From the NCBI GenBank assembly GCA_037389465.1, contig JAZARR010000193.1:186001-250000 (forward strand): a stretch of 64,000 bases of DNA. The letters are read 5' to 3'. Source of the DNA: Baylisascaris procyonis. Taxonomy: Eukaryota; Nematoda; Chromadorea; Rhabditida; Ascarididae. The notes under the pieces are model-generated. The model ran no database searches, had not been told where the DNA came from, and saw only the letters and a program-made list of their open reading frames with translations. The translations under genes and the position numbers were made by a program. The first letter of the stretch is position 1. Each line of letters opens with the position of its first letter. Positions 23,582 to 38,391 of this stretch are shown here, piece after piece.

Positions 23582-25476
23582 AAACATACTGCAGTAAAGG
23601 TATAAAAGTGTAATTTATTCTTGTTCCAATCATGTTACCTTTTTTAACGTTGCTCACTTTGGGAGAAGGAAACGAGGTGGATTACTTCAATCAAACCCTC
23701 TCATTCAAATCATCTACTCCAGAATCTTGGGAAATTCATAACTCTCAAGGTTTATCCGAGGTAATATGTCCATTAGCTGAACTGATATGATCATTAGCGA
23801 CTATGCTGATAACGTATGTCAATGATTAAACGATTGAACGCTCAGATATTCCTTCGTAGATTCGAACTCAAACAATCAAAACCTGGTCTAAGTAGCATCC
23901 TTTTCTACCAGAAGTTGGAACTGCGCACCAGTTACGCTCTTTTCCCGCTCTTAGAAGCTCTAATGCCCGCTAATGTTTTCTCGAATTGCCATAATTTTTA
24001 CCGCCCGTTGTTAGATTGGGATTATTTCCCAGGTGTCATCAGCGAGAAGTGCCTTCAGTAGCCTTTCCTAGCTCCTTACCCCGAAGCCTATGTGATGACT
24101 TCTACATTTTATGATCACTTTCGAGGAGGTAAAGAAAATTATATGGGATTTGGCTCTAGATTAGTCGTAATTCGTCAACCAAACATGAAAGATTCCGGCT
24201 GCGAAAATAGCAAGTTGAATTAAGTGACCTACAGACAGTCGAAAATTCACAGAATTCTCTACTTTCATTTTGTTCCAAATATTTTTTACTAGAGATGAAG
24301 CTTCAACCCTTTACTTTTCCATTTCTCGATTCATTTTATATTAGCTTTAACTCGATCATATAACTGAACAGCAAGATTTAAAAGAAATGAAAAGGTGTAA
24401 TTTGATAATGTTCAAAAAAAAGAATCAATATTTCTCAACAATATTCTACAGTTTGCTGATCTTTGACTGCAAAAATTATTAGCCGCCTGCTTTATACAGC
24501 TACAAAGGTGAAGGTAATCACTATAAAAACGCCAATAATAGCCCTATTTGTGCAATGAACCTTCGAGAAGATGCATGCGTCTATGTATCTTATTGACTTG
24601 ATAAACAATTGCATCTCGAACGAATAAATTTGTAGTCAATGCATAGCACTATGGGAACGAGCTGAAAGCGATCGACACTAACTGCATCACGTCACCGCCG
24701 CACTAAACATTTGTTTTTTTAGATATTGGCTTAGAGAGTTTCCTCGTTTTGAAAATTGCTTAGATTTTTTTTCATTTTACGCATTTTTATAAAGATAAGT
24801 TACCGTTTGCACCTGTATCACCACCTGAATCGCAGTGTCGATTCATGCACCTGTGCTATCAACACCTGTACAATCAATCCATGCGCAAACGTCTTAAGAT
24901 TGCACAATTTGATGCTGGATAAATAATATATTTTTCATCAAGATCCGAGATTTTAAAAACATGTAAATCATCGAAAATCTCAGTCATTCTGTACAATATT
25001 CCAAAATCTTTCCCTACCGCTGAGAAATAAATTATTTCAGCATCTTTGTGGATTTCGAGTGCTCTCTTAAGTTCGTTTTCTAACTCGACAGGAAATCAGA
25101 GTGGAAAAATTGCGACAAACATGTCAAACTTAAACCATTAAAAAAAATCAGTCACTAATAAGGCGATCCAAGAGATAAACGGTGAAAGCAAGCACGATAC
25201 GGAGCTGGTATGCATTGTGCTTTCTGATTCCGCTGACCAGGCTAAGGAGTTTCTGGGCTGAAAAAAAAAAAACTAAAAGACCACCCTTATTATTCAGACA
25301 CTCTATGGCTGCCCTCTAGTGACCGAACATCACGAAGCGCCGGATATTGCAATCTTTCAGCCTTAATCGAGGACGCAATTCTTGGATTCAATCTCTATTC
25401 TTCAAATGTGACATCTGCGTGGTTAAAAGAGTCCTGGTGAGGTCTGCAAATTCTCTAGGGTATGTAAAAGTCCTAC

Positions 25477-25575
25477 GGACATCTCACGATAACGAATGTT
25501 AGTCTGGATCTCATCACGAGGTAACTGCCAGGACAGACGCATGTTATTAATGTAGTCAAGCAAATCAAATTCCCT
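25477..25575 (-). other. Candidate exon, unknown protein (REFDLLDYINN...)
   Basis: A 33-codon open segment lies between an AATTAGTAG acceptor-like site and a GTAGGA donor-like site. It reads REFDLLDYINNMRLSWQ then LPRDEIQTNIRYREMS. The composition is protein-like and the surrounding 0.4 kb is GC-richer than the background. It sits where an upstream exon of the Rap-GAP gene could lie, but it matches nothing recognised. Its phase (0 in, 0 out) does not fit directly before the exon at 14850-15003. It may instead be a transposon relic. Confidence 0.25.
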
Positions 25576-25599
25576 CTACTAATTGTAAAAGCTCAAATA

Positions 25600-28500
25600 C
25601 TCAGCCGCATTCGCCACGGAAAATTGGACTTTTAAAGTTTGCATTAAATCAACCTAACCTTCGCATTTTAGCAATTCATTAAAAAAATAGATCGAATATT
25701 TATAACATTGAACGCCGCAGCAATTTTTTTAAAATTTCTTAGCGATTAAACTATTCCTCCACAACATTGAAAAGGAAAATGGATGGAATTAGGTCGCTGT
25801 GAACAGAAAAATACACGTTTTATGGGGATCTCGGCAACCTGTAAAGCGAAATCTTAGCGTCTACCATCCGGCACTTAGCATTTCAACTAATATCTTAACA
25901 ACGGCAAAAGCTTTTATCTATCGCGCCAGAGTGCCACTCATTTTTAAATATAAAAAAAAATCCTAAGACCCACTCAAAGCAAGCGATAATATTCGACTTT
26001 AGGAAATTCACTAGAAAACGACCCGGCGAATCAATCCCCGTGCCTTCAACAGATCATGAGCTATAATACCATACAACTGATGTTTAGTAATCAACTAAAA
26101 ACTATCGAGCAGTATTATAGAGTTATTCGCATATATAGGAGTCGCTTAAAGACATCAGTTTTCACGGATTCACTACAATGCGTTATATAGGTGCGACGTT
26201 AATAACTGAGAGTGAAAATTATTAATGTGATAGTTGTACTAATTAGACATGAACTAAACAAATTCCTTCTATATTGATAATATTTAAATTTTGTAATAAT
26301 CGTCAATAAAGTAATCAAAAGCTTCGCAGACATTTAATTAAATGTTCAATTATTTTGCTTATTGCAGTAAATTTGAGCTTCACTAATATAACCAATCAAT
26401 GATATATATTTATTAAATTTTCTGAATATTTTATGCATTCATTCGCATATTTGAGCTATTCGGCATTCGAAGATATGTCTATATGACGCAAGCGGGCAAA
26501 AATATTTCTGATTAAAGAACTAAAATATTATATCGTTATGTTATTCAATATATTTTCAAGCGGAAAAAATCCTCTTTTATCGTTCATTTCAAATCAGCTT
26601 TAATGGTAGGGATTAGCCTTTGTCAAAATTCCCGCATTGGTTCCAGTCGTTTCTTAATCCTCAACTCTAAGCAACGTAAAAATCCTGCATAAATGCGATC
26701 GCTGTCACCAAAATCTCACGACCAATTAATAAGTAACATTATAAAAGTACTTTATACCAATTATTTTTTTCCAAAAATTTTCTGATCTCATCACTCAAAC
26801 TAGCAAATCTGTTCAAAAATTTCACTAATGAAACCAATACAATAAAGCGTTTTTGGCTCGATTTGAATCATTTTAGACTCCATCCGACAAATTTTTGCCT
26901 TATTGATATTCCAACACCTCGCATATTCCCACCGATTGAGTTATATAGCTGCCTAATTTATTGTTGCTGACACCAATTCTGCATCTCACTAATTTTTTTA
27001 ATGAAATATGTTATCATACCTACTATATCATCACATCATATCATAACAGATGAAATACCATATATTTTAATTCAGAAAACCAGTTTTAACGATAGAATCT
27101 GCCGGACTGCGTATCATTAATACTGAATTTATATGCGTTATTCTATTTTCAGTTTACTTAAGCATCCAGAATTATCTTTTGCCAATATAAATATTATTAG
27201 TTATTAGATTTCCAACCTGAAGGGAATGACCGCTAAATATTCAATGTGTCGAACGATCGTTCGTCGTATTTTTGATGTACGAAACGAGCGTGCTTGTAAA
27301 ACATTTCTGAGTAAAGGTGGTGAGATACTCCTATGTTGTGACAGAGCTCGACGTTCTGAGGCAGACAGCATCCTCCTCACAACCACACCGTATATGCCAA
27401 TCTGCGGTGTATTTCAATGGTAAACAGTAACATTCACGCATACGAAAATAAACGTTTCAGCGAAAAAATACTAACATAGATATAATTAATGGAACATATG
27501 AAGATTCAACGTAGATGATAAGAAGAGATAAGATTCAATGTGAAGTTTATCAAGTTTGAAGTTTCTGGACTAAGACATGGAATAAGTCCTTATCGAATAA
27601 GTCCTTATCTCATGCAAGCATGAGAAGCTATCGCCATAAAAGACATTACTTATGCGAATCAAACTGCAGCGGATATATGTGGAATATAAAAAGATCATAA
27701 GGCTCATAAAAGCTCCACTTCTATTTTTTTATCATTATAAGTGGAAGAAGAGAAATATTATTTTTTCAAGAGAAAAGGATTGCCGAAATGAAAGCCCTAT
27801 CCCCGCCACCCTTATCTACTCCCCAAATTTGTCACGAGAATTCGCGAAAAACTTGGGGAGTAGGTAAGAGCGGCGAAGATGTGGGTTCAGCGCACGAAGC
27901 TACAGAACGCCTAATACGATTATTCCAACCACAAACTGCCTCAGACTAGCTCAAAAATCTTAAGTACGTTAGGAAGGAATCACAGCAATGGAAAGAGACA
28001 TAGATTCTTCCCACAACAGCGTGACTATTCTTTGTTTTCTATCCACAAAATCTCCAGCGATATCTTCCTTTTCGCCTCGCTGGGATTTTGTTCCATTTTT
28101 TTTCGCGTGTTGATGCGATAGGCCCTATATCATTTCGTAACTCTTTTTGTTCATTAATTTCTGCAGTCCACTCTTAACACATCCTGCCTAAAATATCCAA
28201 GTAGGGCAGTAACGTTTTTTGTCCTATCTCTTCTCCCTATCACCTCCTTTTGTACGGTTGTGGCATGGAACGCGTATGAATTACTTCATCTGTTAGATGA
28301 CGCCATGTTACACTTCAGTAAACGCCGCCAGGCTGGTTCGCAAGATATCGTAAGACCAAGAGCAAAACCAATAAAATACCTCTAAAGTTTGCGAATCCTT
28401 CGAGGACAAACCAAGGGTAAAGAGGCAAAACCTGGTCCAAAACACGTGTCCCTAAATTTTGAGGAATGAATAATCTTCATACAATAAACCTTCACCCACC

Positions 28501-31500
28501 CCAGTAGTTTCCTGGATCTTCATAGCACAAGTACTGAAAAATATATTGTTGCTCTATCCTAGCAAAGTTTTTGGATGAAAAACCTACATCGCCTTAAAAA
28601 TATTCCCACATCCCTTCACAAAATCTCACCTTCAATAATCATCATAAGAACTGTAGGAAATTTACATGCACTGAGTTTTATTTGAGATGGTACTACACTC
28701 GTTTTCCCCTTCTATTTTCAGAATATCTCCCTCAGAGAAACATTATATCACATTTCTTAACTGGTTTGCCTCGCATAAACAACCAAGCAATTATATTCCC
28801 AATGCTAATAGAAATTCAGCAGGAAATGTAAGAGTGGATTCTTATTACAATTAGATGCTAATTCAAGGATTCTAAAACGAGTTTCGTAGCTTTCTTTTAA
28901 ATGAACAAAAAAAAAACGATAGACATTTCATCCAGTAATTTAATGACCATTTGAGGTTGCTTCATGAATATTCCAAGAAGAAAATGATTAAAACGTTACT
29001 CAATCGGATTTCCTCAGCAAAACTAGTTGTTCTCGAAATTCTTAAGCAAAAGAAAGTGTTTGATCGGCTCCGATCGGATACTGGAAAGAATCCATTAAGA
29101 TATTTCACAAACAAAAGAAATTTGCATATAAATATCAATGAATAACTATCAACATCATATAGTACATCATAAACAATGCAAATTAATTAAACCGTTATTA
29201 AAATAACCGATCAAGATGCAATAAACTATAGGACGCCAGAATAGATGTTCAAAAATTTCATCACAATAGTTTTTGCAGTTGATAGGCTAGAATTACTGGG
29301 AAAATAATCAAATATTTGCTCATAAATAAATATACAGTATCGATTAGATCGCAACAATGATTTTTTTTTTGAATATATTTGAAAAGAGTTAGTGATAAAA
29401 GTAGACATTTAATTTAATGGTACTAAATTTGCATAAATTTTACATCAAATTAGAATTGGACTCATGAACTATAAACCGATTGAACGGATTTTATTGCTTG
29501 CAACTTATTGGAGAGAACAACGGAAAGCACTCAGACCAATATTAAGCGATGTTTTGGCATAAGCCTTGATTTGCTTACCTAATAGAAAATGTCGAATTGA
29601 AAGCACAACAAAGCATTAGAACACCACAGGTGGCCGATTGTATAGAAATATGTTGGAAATTAGTTTAGACATCTCAGCGGAAGTGTTTTCACAACTGTTG
29701 ACATATATTCTAAATATTCACTGCAAAAAATTGAAAAGTTCAACTATAAGATGACCACAGTTGAAAAATATTGGTACAGCTATTTATCCAACAGGAATTC
29801 GTATATCTATCAATGACTAAATTATTTATAAACTCCGTACATATATTCGTTTATCATATATGTATAACTTTATATACACATGTTTATTTATATTTATATT
29901 TATATTTTCGTTAATTTGGTTTATTTACTTACCTATTAAAATAACAAATGCTACAGAGGGATGTATTTTACGCCTATCAGATGCTTTCAACGACAACGAA
30001 AGCAGCAAAATTTTGATACAATATACCTGAGAATCTACATAAGGTAACATTTGCACTGAATGCTCTGTTGATTTACACAGAATGCCCTTTTTTCTTGCAA
30101 AAATTCGGGTATGATGAAATAGTTCACTTTAAAAGAAACTGAATAAGTGTTTGCAGCAGAATCGTCAAAAAAAAAAAAAATTAATCCAGAGCATTCAGGG
30201 GATAGCAAATGAATACTCGTAAAGGCTTAAAGGATTGATGGCATTTAAAATAAGTCAATCAGGTAATTTGCGTTGATATGCGCCAAAAAGACAATACATA
30301 CTGAAATTAGTAATCCTAAATGTTGCGAATTTCAATGGAGATTTTTCAGCTTCATCTTTCAGCTTTACTAACATTCATTAGATTTTCTTCTTAAATAGAC
30401 TAGATGGCATTTTGAGTGTATCATTAAATAAAGCATTCGTTCAACGATAAAAATTGCCTTTTCAAAATAGATACATCGAAATTTATGAAATAGCAGAAAT
30501 TCACTCAAAAATATTACAATAAGCATCAGTACTCATCCAAATATAAAGTATTGTAAATAAGCCGATCCATAAATGATTTGAACAAAAGCATGGTTATGCT
30601 TTGTTCTCAATTCCTATTACAATTTGGACTACCATAGAGTGAGAAAGATTCGAGTGGATTTCATTTGGCCGAGATGGGGAGGGGACAGCATATTTCATGC
30701 TGAACATAATCAACTATAAAGTGGCAATTCAGATATCTGGAAAACTGACATCGAACAGTACTATTCAAATCCTCTCAATATTTGTCACGACTAAGATAAG
30801 ATGCAAATTAGGTTTACCTAAGCTTCACGATACTAAAAACTTCACTCACATTAGGAAAAAAAAAACTTTCAATGACCAAATTAGAATGCTTTTTTAAAGA
30901 CTTTCAAAACTTGCTAACATCTACAATAAGAAACAGAAAACTGGAGGGTGAAGGCTTTTGTCTTAAAATCGTCATATAATTAGGAAAGCAGAAGAAAAAG
31001 AAGCGTTTTGAACATCTCTGTCCACTAAAAAAGGTTCTAATGAGGGCGGTAGGACTTCAGTCTGAGAGTGATTTCAATTTTTTGACGGAATTAGATGTAA
31101 AAGCAGAACCAGGAGATATGAGGGAAAGGAAGGAGGAGAAGAGTCACTGAAACTGGTAGGCACAATAAGAATGCCAGAGATAATAGAATTTCAGTGCACA
31201 ACAACCTGTGGGAAAGACATACAATAAGAATGGAATTTAAACGTCTGAATCAGGCATCAGATTTGATTGCAATATATGTTCAACTTATTTAGGGAATTTT
31301 AAAACAAACCTCATAATAGAATTTCTAGATACCGACATAATGCAACAATGCGTTAATTTAACGCCACGACAAAAGGCATTCGACGTGAGATAGCCAATGT
31401 GTGGACTATCTTGTGTCGAATGGGGCCCTATATCATGCCTTTATGCAGTGACACATTGAGCCTCTTAAATAATTCCATTATTTGCTGTGATGTTAAACTG

Positions 31501-34500
31501 ATATTGTATGCATTTTGTCGGTTGAAGTTTTTTCACCGATCTAGAATGATTTAAGGTTTGGCTCATATGTGTCAATGCATAAGGGAAGATAACAAAGAAA
31601 GAAGACGATGAGAGAATATAAGATGAGGAACGCAATATGGAATGAATTGCGACGCATGAAAGAGATACGCGCAAATTGTATTTGAGAATATTCTTGTGGT
31701 AGTTCTCCCAAATATAGTCTAGTCTTCTAAAAAAGCCAAAAATCCTTTTCTCTACCCAACTGCTTTATATATCTTATAAAATATACTAAAATGCCCTGTA
31801 AACGGTCTCATTCAATCTATTACATGCGTAGATTCGCCTATTAATGTATTTGATTACATGTTTTCTGATTTTGGATGCTATCACCTGTTCATTTCAATGC
31901 CATAATTTATTAAAAGAATCTAAATTTGCTTTCATTTGTGTTTCGTGCGCTTACTCTGAACACACCTGGCTGCTAATAGGAAACGTGATCCACTGTCTAA
32001 AACATAAACGCAAAAATCGAAGCGTGGCGGCTGGTTTATCGAGGACCGTTATGTTGGCCGACCGCTCGTCTGCTAATTGTTAATCTACCACTTTTGATCT
32101 TGTTCATCTGGTACGATTTTGACGGCCTCCCTACAATTTCTTCTCCTCTACTGATGAGGTATTCGTTGATTATATTGCTCTAGGGAATTTGCTATTTTAG
32201 GAAATAGTGAGGGTTTCCCATGAAATCAAGATAAAACATCTAAAATTTGGTCGAAGGCGGAAGCGATCGCAAAGGATAGGGAGATGATGGGTTGAAAAAG
32301 ATCGATGAATTTTGGCCCAAGGATACTTGAAGCCATTTTTCTGTGAAAAGACAACTCTCCTCACCCCACAGCATTAATAATTTATTCACGATAGATTGGC
32401 TAGTTGCAATACACTTTTTAGATAGGCACTGAAGGAATAAAAAAATGAAGTCTAAGCATCCGATCACATACGTTTCTAAAACATGCATGCAAGAAATTGG
32501 TTGCATTATTCATGTGCCCACATGTTGCTTCAAAAAAATCATTATGAATGCCTTCCACAATATTATATTCGAAACAGCATTATATAGCACAGAATATAAT
32601 ATGTTATGATATATTCGATATAATAAATTATAATATAATAATATAGAATGCAATATATTCGAAGCATAGCATTATATAGAATTATAGAATAATTTCAGCG
32701 CTATATTCCACTGAAAATGATCCCCCTACATTCAAATGAACTTCCACTCTTCATATACACAACTTTTTGACTAGTTAAACATTTCACAAAACTTTTATTC
32801 ATTTATATTTCGGAGATTTATTATTGAGGATTCATGCTATAATAGAAATATAATTCCGGAAGAAATTCTAATGTAAATGTTCAGTGGAAAAAATTAAAAA
32901 ATTCCAGAAAAATCTTTTTTGAAACATTTTTTCACTGCAAAATATAAGTAAAAACAAGTTACGTTTTGTAACGTCTAAAGTTATGCCTTCAATATTCACG
33001 CGCATTCGGTGTATGACGTCACTTCATTGCCTCATGCATTGCTAGCAACATAAACGCGTCTTCAAACTTGCGCAATTAAACCGGTATTGGTAGAACAATT
33101 TCAGGCTGAAATATCATGAAAATTTGGTAGTTCGATTTAGTGCGCATTCTAAATGCCGAACATGCGTTTTAGTGATGGTTACTGAGCGATTTAATTTCTG
33201 TCGATTACGACCCTTCCCGTTTTTCTGTTGCAATCGAAATTCCCCTTTAAATGAACCCATTTGAACGGTAACCGACCGAGATCTTTAAAATTCGATCTTT
33301 AAAATTCGAATTTCAACAGCAACCAGATACCGACTGTGTACAGAATGGGATCTCGCTGTTGAGCGTTGGAAGCCTAAACTATTGCTCGTGAGCTAAATTT
33401 CACCCCCCCCCCGGGACTACAGTTATCACAAAATACGCTGTATTGCGAAATTGAAATTTGAGGAATATTCCAGTTGAATCAACATACTTGCTAAAGTACG
33501 AAAGAATGTTACGTATGGAAGACTGGGATAGCGATGGATGCCGGAGAAGCAAAGGGGAAGGGAGGAGGAAAGGTGTGAAGGACGACGGAAGGAGGAAGTA
33601 AAAAACCCCACTTCAAATAACTTCCTTCATCTCAAGTGAATTAGCTTGAAATTCTCACTGGAAGTCCACCCTCTATATTCCACTTTGCTTTTTTATTAAT
33701 ATTAAAGAGTAATGCTTATGTTTTCACACTTCGTGACATTAAAATTAAATAAATAAGCAAATTAACAAATAAATAAGTAAATAAATAGATGTTCGCCTCG
33801 GATTTCAAAACAGATTTTAAATGATTGAAAGGAAGACATTCATAATGATGTAGTAACTAAAACAAGCATTTAAACTCTTTTAACAAAGCGGTTAAAGAAA
33901 GAGCAGAAGGTTAAAGCTCCCTGAACCGTACATTCCTCTAGAAAGCATGCATATTCTCACAATTAGGCATTTACGGTACTCTAACTGTTGTGAGAGAGGA
34001 AAGAGCGGAAGGTGGATGGCAGACATCATAGACAGAAGTATTCCTTCCAAAGAGCAAAGACTTCTTCCTCCAAAAAAGATCTCGCCAAATGCTGGAAAGA
34101 TTCGAAATGCATACTTTACTATATAAATCAGTATATACTACAGTATAGAAATTACTATAAATAATATTTACTAGATTACTATAACTACGTAAATGAGCAA
34201 AGTATAGAAATCTAATTCTATCATTCAAATGCAGTAACATTCTCGAGATGATCATCAATCATGAAGGGTAGCGCTATAAGATGCTATAGCAGGGTTCGCA
34301 AATTATAGCAACGCATCCAAGCATACAGGTCTAATACGAAACAAACACGATGCAATTGAAACTCTCACAAATTGTCAGGCAGTATCTTGTGCCTTTTTCT
34401 TTGGGTAAGCCAATTTTCAATTCTCATTTAGAGCTTGTTAGATGAATATAAAATGATATCGGCATCCAATTACTTCTACATTTGTTCAACGTTCTAAAGT

Positions 34501-37130
34501 CTAATTATGTTTTGTGCTCTAATTCACCACTGACAGTGCTATGAATTCTATTATTCGATGCTACGTAATTGAAGATGTTCAAATTTTTTATGAAATAGGA
34601 CGAAGCATTTATACTTTTAGATTTATTGCATGCTTTCTTAAACGGTAATCCAAGAGTATGCAAAAGAAGACCAAGAAAGAAGCCAATGTGAGCAAATAGA
34701 TCGACACGTTATATAGCCACTGTTTGTGGTTGGAAAACGTGAAAAAAGCGAGCGAAAAAATGTATTGCGATACTCTATGAATATGAATGATATTATGTTA
34801 GATATTAAAACTATGGAAAAAATCCCATTAAGTGATAAAATTAATGCGAATTACTCCCCACCGAAAAAAAATTAAGGTCAATTATGCAAACTGCTTTTTC
34901 TACGATATGCAAATTCAATTATGCAAATTTTACGATGACGGTGCGAATCTCATTAGCGAAAAATTGTGCGATGAAACTATGCCGGTAGAAACGTTCACTA
35001 AGAACAGCAACAGAAAACAACCTTTCCTTCGCCTCCACCCCCCTCCGCCTCTACCCCGATGCAAAGTTAGAACAATCGTTGAACGAACTGGAAGCAGAAA
35101 TAGCAGAAACTATCAAATCACAATGCGTCCACACTCAATAAAAATTAAGAGCGCAATAGCAGTGGAATGGCGAATGCGAGAAAATTAGCCTAGCGAAGAA
35201 AACAGCCCCACCGATTTAGCAGCACTGATTAGTCCACCACACGAAGAGGGTATATCTCAGGCGTGAATGTCGCTCTCTAATTAACCAATGGCTAGGGTGA
35301 ATAATGGACTATTTCATAGCAAATAAATACTTTTTCGTGAATCCAGAAAGAAACAATCTTATGTTTTGCATTTATGCGTTTTTGCAAATAGCACCTTATA
35401 AAGGCATGACTAAGGAATACGGTAAGAAATAGTAGCAGAATAAGGTAATACAAATGTCCTAACTCAATATGTCACGATCGTATGATGCATTCCAAAGCAA
35501 AACTTAACAACACTCTCCCCCTTCCCCTCCCCCCTCCAGGAAAAAAGTACGCAAGCACAATGTTGTTATCAACTGACATCATATTCAACTCACACCTATT
35601 TGCTCACAGGTGTAATCTACTTTCGAATGTACCATTCGCTCATATCTCTAAACACTCCGCTTTGATAATTTACAAAGTTTACCAGGTAAATTGCTTCAAT
35701 CAAGCGGAAATTTATCAATAAGCAATCAATAAACATTGTTCGACAATTTTCTAACTAATTACATATTGCTGAGAAACTTCTCAATAGGTAATTTATAACT
35801 GGATTATTTAGAAAAGATGAAAGCTAAACGGGGCGCAAATATGCGCAAATTTATTATCTCCCTCCTCTCTAACATGAAAATGAAGGATCCCGCTGTCGCA
35901 GAGCTTTTAGGCGCAAACTCCTAGTCTTCCTACATCAAAGCTATCATCACCACATCATCCCTTAACATTTGCATTATACTAAACAAAACTACATGGATAC
36001 AAAACAACATCCTTAACGATTATTGACTTATCTGTATCGTTATTAACTGATTTCATTTTAATCCGGGCTATAAGATGAAGTTATTCATCAGGAATAACTG
36101 ACTTAACTCATTGCCAAAATAGCGTTTAGAATCTAACAGAGATAACAATTACTAGGAAGATAAAGAGCTTTATACTACTCGGATTTGACTTATTTGATTG
36201 CTTCGTTGAGAATGACAATAGTGAATCCCTACGCCACTGCTGTTACAATCAAGAAAAAAGTGACAATCATAGCGCTCGCAAGTAATATAACAGGAAGAAA
36301 GACATGCTACGTTACTACCTTACGAAATGTAACTTTCTTTATAAAAAATGTTGATTTCTTTGCATCAATTCCCGCTTAACGTCACCTCCGCTTCCTACAG
36401 TTTTTCGTTTTTGATTTCTATGAGGAATTTGGCTTTTATGCATTTGAAGTTTTTATGCGCTTTTTGAAATTTTTGTTTTCCTTCGTTAATATTTATATAA
36501 CTACCAATAAACTTTATTTTTATATTAAATAGTTAAAGCTGGCCACTGAACTCAGTCTATGACGCTTTAATGAGCCTGAAACAATTGGCGCATTTAAGGT
36601 TACATAACAACTGGGAAAGCGCATCAGAAAAACTAGCACGACACAAGACCTTGCTCGACAACTCCGAAGTGCTAAGCACTCAGCTCCCTCCCTTCATCCT
36701 TAATGTATGCGATACACCATACATATATGAGTTTATAAAGTGCCATTCAGCCTCGTAAAATAAAGGTAGTCAAGTGATGATCAAAGGATCAACTAAGGAA
36801 ACACGCAAGGAAACATACAACACTGAATACCTATGCAAAAACAACATTTTTGATTAGCCCTACAGTTACCGTTAACGCACTCATTTGAATGTCATTGTCT
36901 CAATTCATTTAGTGCACATAACTAAAGCTAAAAAAAGACAGTATATTCCTTATTTACAACATTCTAAGTGGCAGCTTATACGACTTAAACACACACATAT
37001 GGCAGTAACAGAAATTTCACACTTATACGCATCGTATACTTTCACACAACATGGAACTTCGTTCAACGATAGAAAATTATCGCCGAAGAAAAATACCGCT
37101 ATAATAACTCGTCTTAAGTGTTTAAACTAT
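25600..37130. other. Long gene-poor stretch, probably intronic
   Basis: AT-rich, with no exon recognised. Minor features are A/T-rich quasi-repeats at about 32570-32700, AAAT-type repeats at about 33740-33790, and a CCTCC-rich run at 35036-35058. The open frames at 27204-27423 (both strands), 31844-32083 (+) and 34832-35188 (+) have no recognisable domain and no convincing splice context. Confidence 0.5.
31377..31421. repeat. Short imperfect inverted repeat
   Basis: CATTCGACGTGAGATAG is followed 11 bases later by CTATCTTGTGTCGAATG. The arms match at 14 of 17 positions. No promoter or other context suggests an RNA gene. Confidence 0.55.
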
Positions 37131-37132
37131 AA

Positions 37133-37452
37133 TTTAGCATGGGTCCAGTAGACCATTGCGCGCACAATTTCAACTGCATAAATAATTCAAAGAATGGATA
37201 GCACATATGAATAAATGCATGAAAAATTTTCAATCAAAGAAGAAAGCAAACCTCGCCTCGGTGACGGTTGATTCTTGCCACTTGGTAGTTTCTTCTCTTT
37301 CTTGTCGACCCTCATATGATCGGCGCCACGCAACCCAACTTAATTTTTTTCGAGATGCAATACGCATCATGCCACTCTGAAGTAAACCTAGCGCAATCTT
37401 TATACTCTCAACAATGCACTACATAACGATAAAATCTATGCAACCGTTTCCG
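37133..37452. repeat. Duplicated segment, copy A (contains possible alternative first exon)
   Basis: This is about 80% identical by eye to 38392-38700 in the same orientation. Shared blocks include GCACAATTTCAACTGCATAA, AAATAATTCAAAGAATGGAT, AACGATAAAATCTATGCAAC and GAAGAAAGCAAACCTC. In the minus direction both copies keep an acceptor-like CAG and a GTTTGC donor. Confidence 0.9.
37252..37376 (-). CDS. Candidate alternative N-terminal exon of the Rap-GAP gene (copy A)
   Basis: After a TTTACTTCAG acceptor the segment begins AGTGGC and then ATGATG. From the first ATG (37370) 39 codons are open: MMRIASRKKLSWVAWRRS, YEGRQEREETTKWQESTV and TEA. It ends at a GTTTGC donor in phase 2, exactly the phase required by the exon at 14850-15003; the split codon would be Ser. 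The N-terminus of GARNL3 proteins is variable, so there is no homology to confirm this. The evidence is phase plus splice consensus only. The same frame is broken in copy B. Confidence 0.33.
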
Positions 37453-38391
37453 TCGACACATTTGAAGAACGTAACAAAATTGTTATCAATGAAATTACAT
37501 TTTTCATGAATCTCCTTCTGTTCTTATACCTACCCGATTGTCAGGTATATTTACCTGACTTCATTCACCTGATAGATGAACATTCCTACTAGCTTTTTAA
37601 AAAAAATGTTCAATCTCCTATTGGTATAGTTGATTTGGTAAAATAATCAACATTTAATTCAATGATATTTCAGATTGTTGTAAGCTATAATCTCACTTTC
37701 TATGGTCAAAATCATCCTTTTCTCCTTATACTTTCGAATTCAGAAAAAAAAGGAGAACAACTAATAGAACGAAAATCATTTGCAAAACATACAAAAAAAA
37801 CGTCGGGTTGATGCGAATAATTTTTTTAGGACATTTAGGAAGACATTAATATGAATTCCGGACACTGATAGCTTGGTTGATAGGGTTCTATTTGAAGGGG
37901 TACAGTACGTAAATTCAACACAGAAGAGGATTTGCAACTGAACAACTAACTACACGAGAATGTGATCTCTATACGAATAAACAGGTTAGTTCGACTAAAA
38001 ACACCTGATTATCTCATTTGATCGTTGAACGAGGTTATAAAAACTTGAAATCCTATCTATTAATTCTATTGAATGATTCTCCCCTCCTACTTCTACTTCT
38101 CTCTCTATCTCTTCTCACGCCCCTATCAACGTTCAGATCGGCATTTTTATTAAATCATTTCCAATATTTCTCCCCAAGTTGTCATCTAAAAAATCTGACT
38201 GAGGAGGTCAATTTCCTATGCCTAATTCAGCAATTCCCTTATGCTCACAATGCTGATGCAGCATTAGATAATTTATATAAAAACCTATGAAACATTATTT
38301 TTATGGCAACAATTCATACTAAGATCGTATATTTATGGTATAATTTTATGATAATAATCTATAGCAACCCGCACTGAGAATTGAGTTAGAG

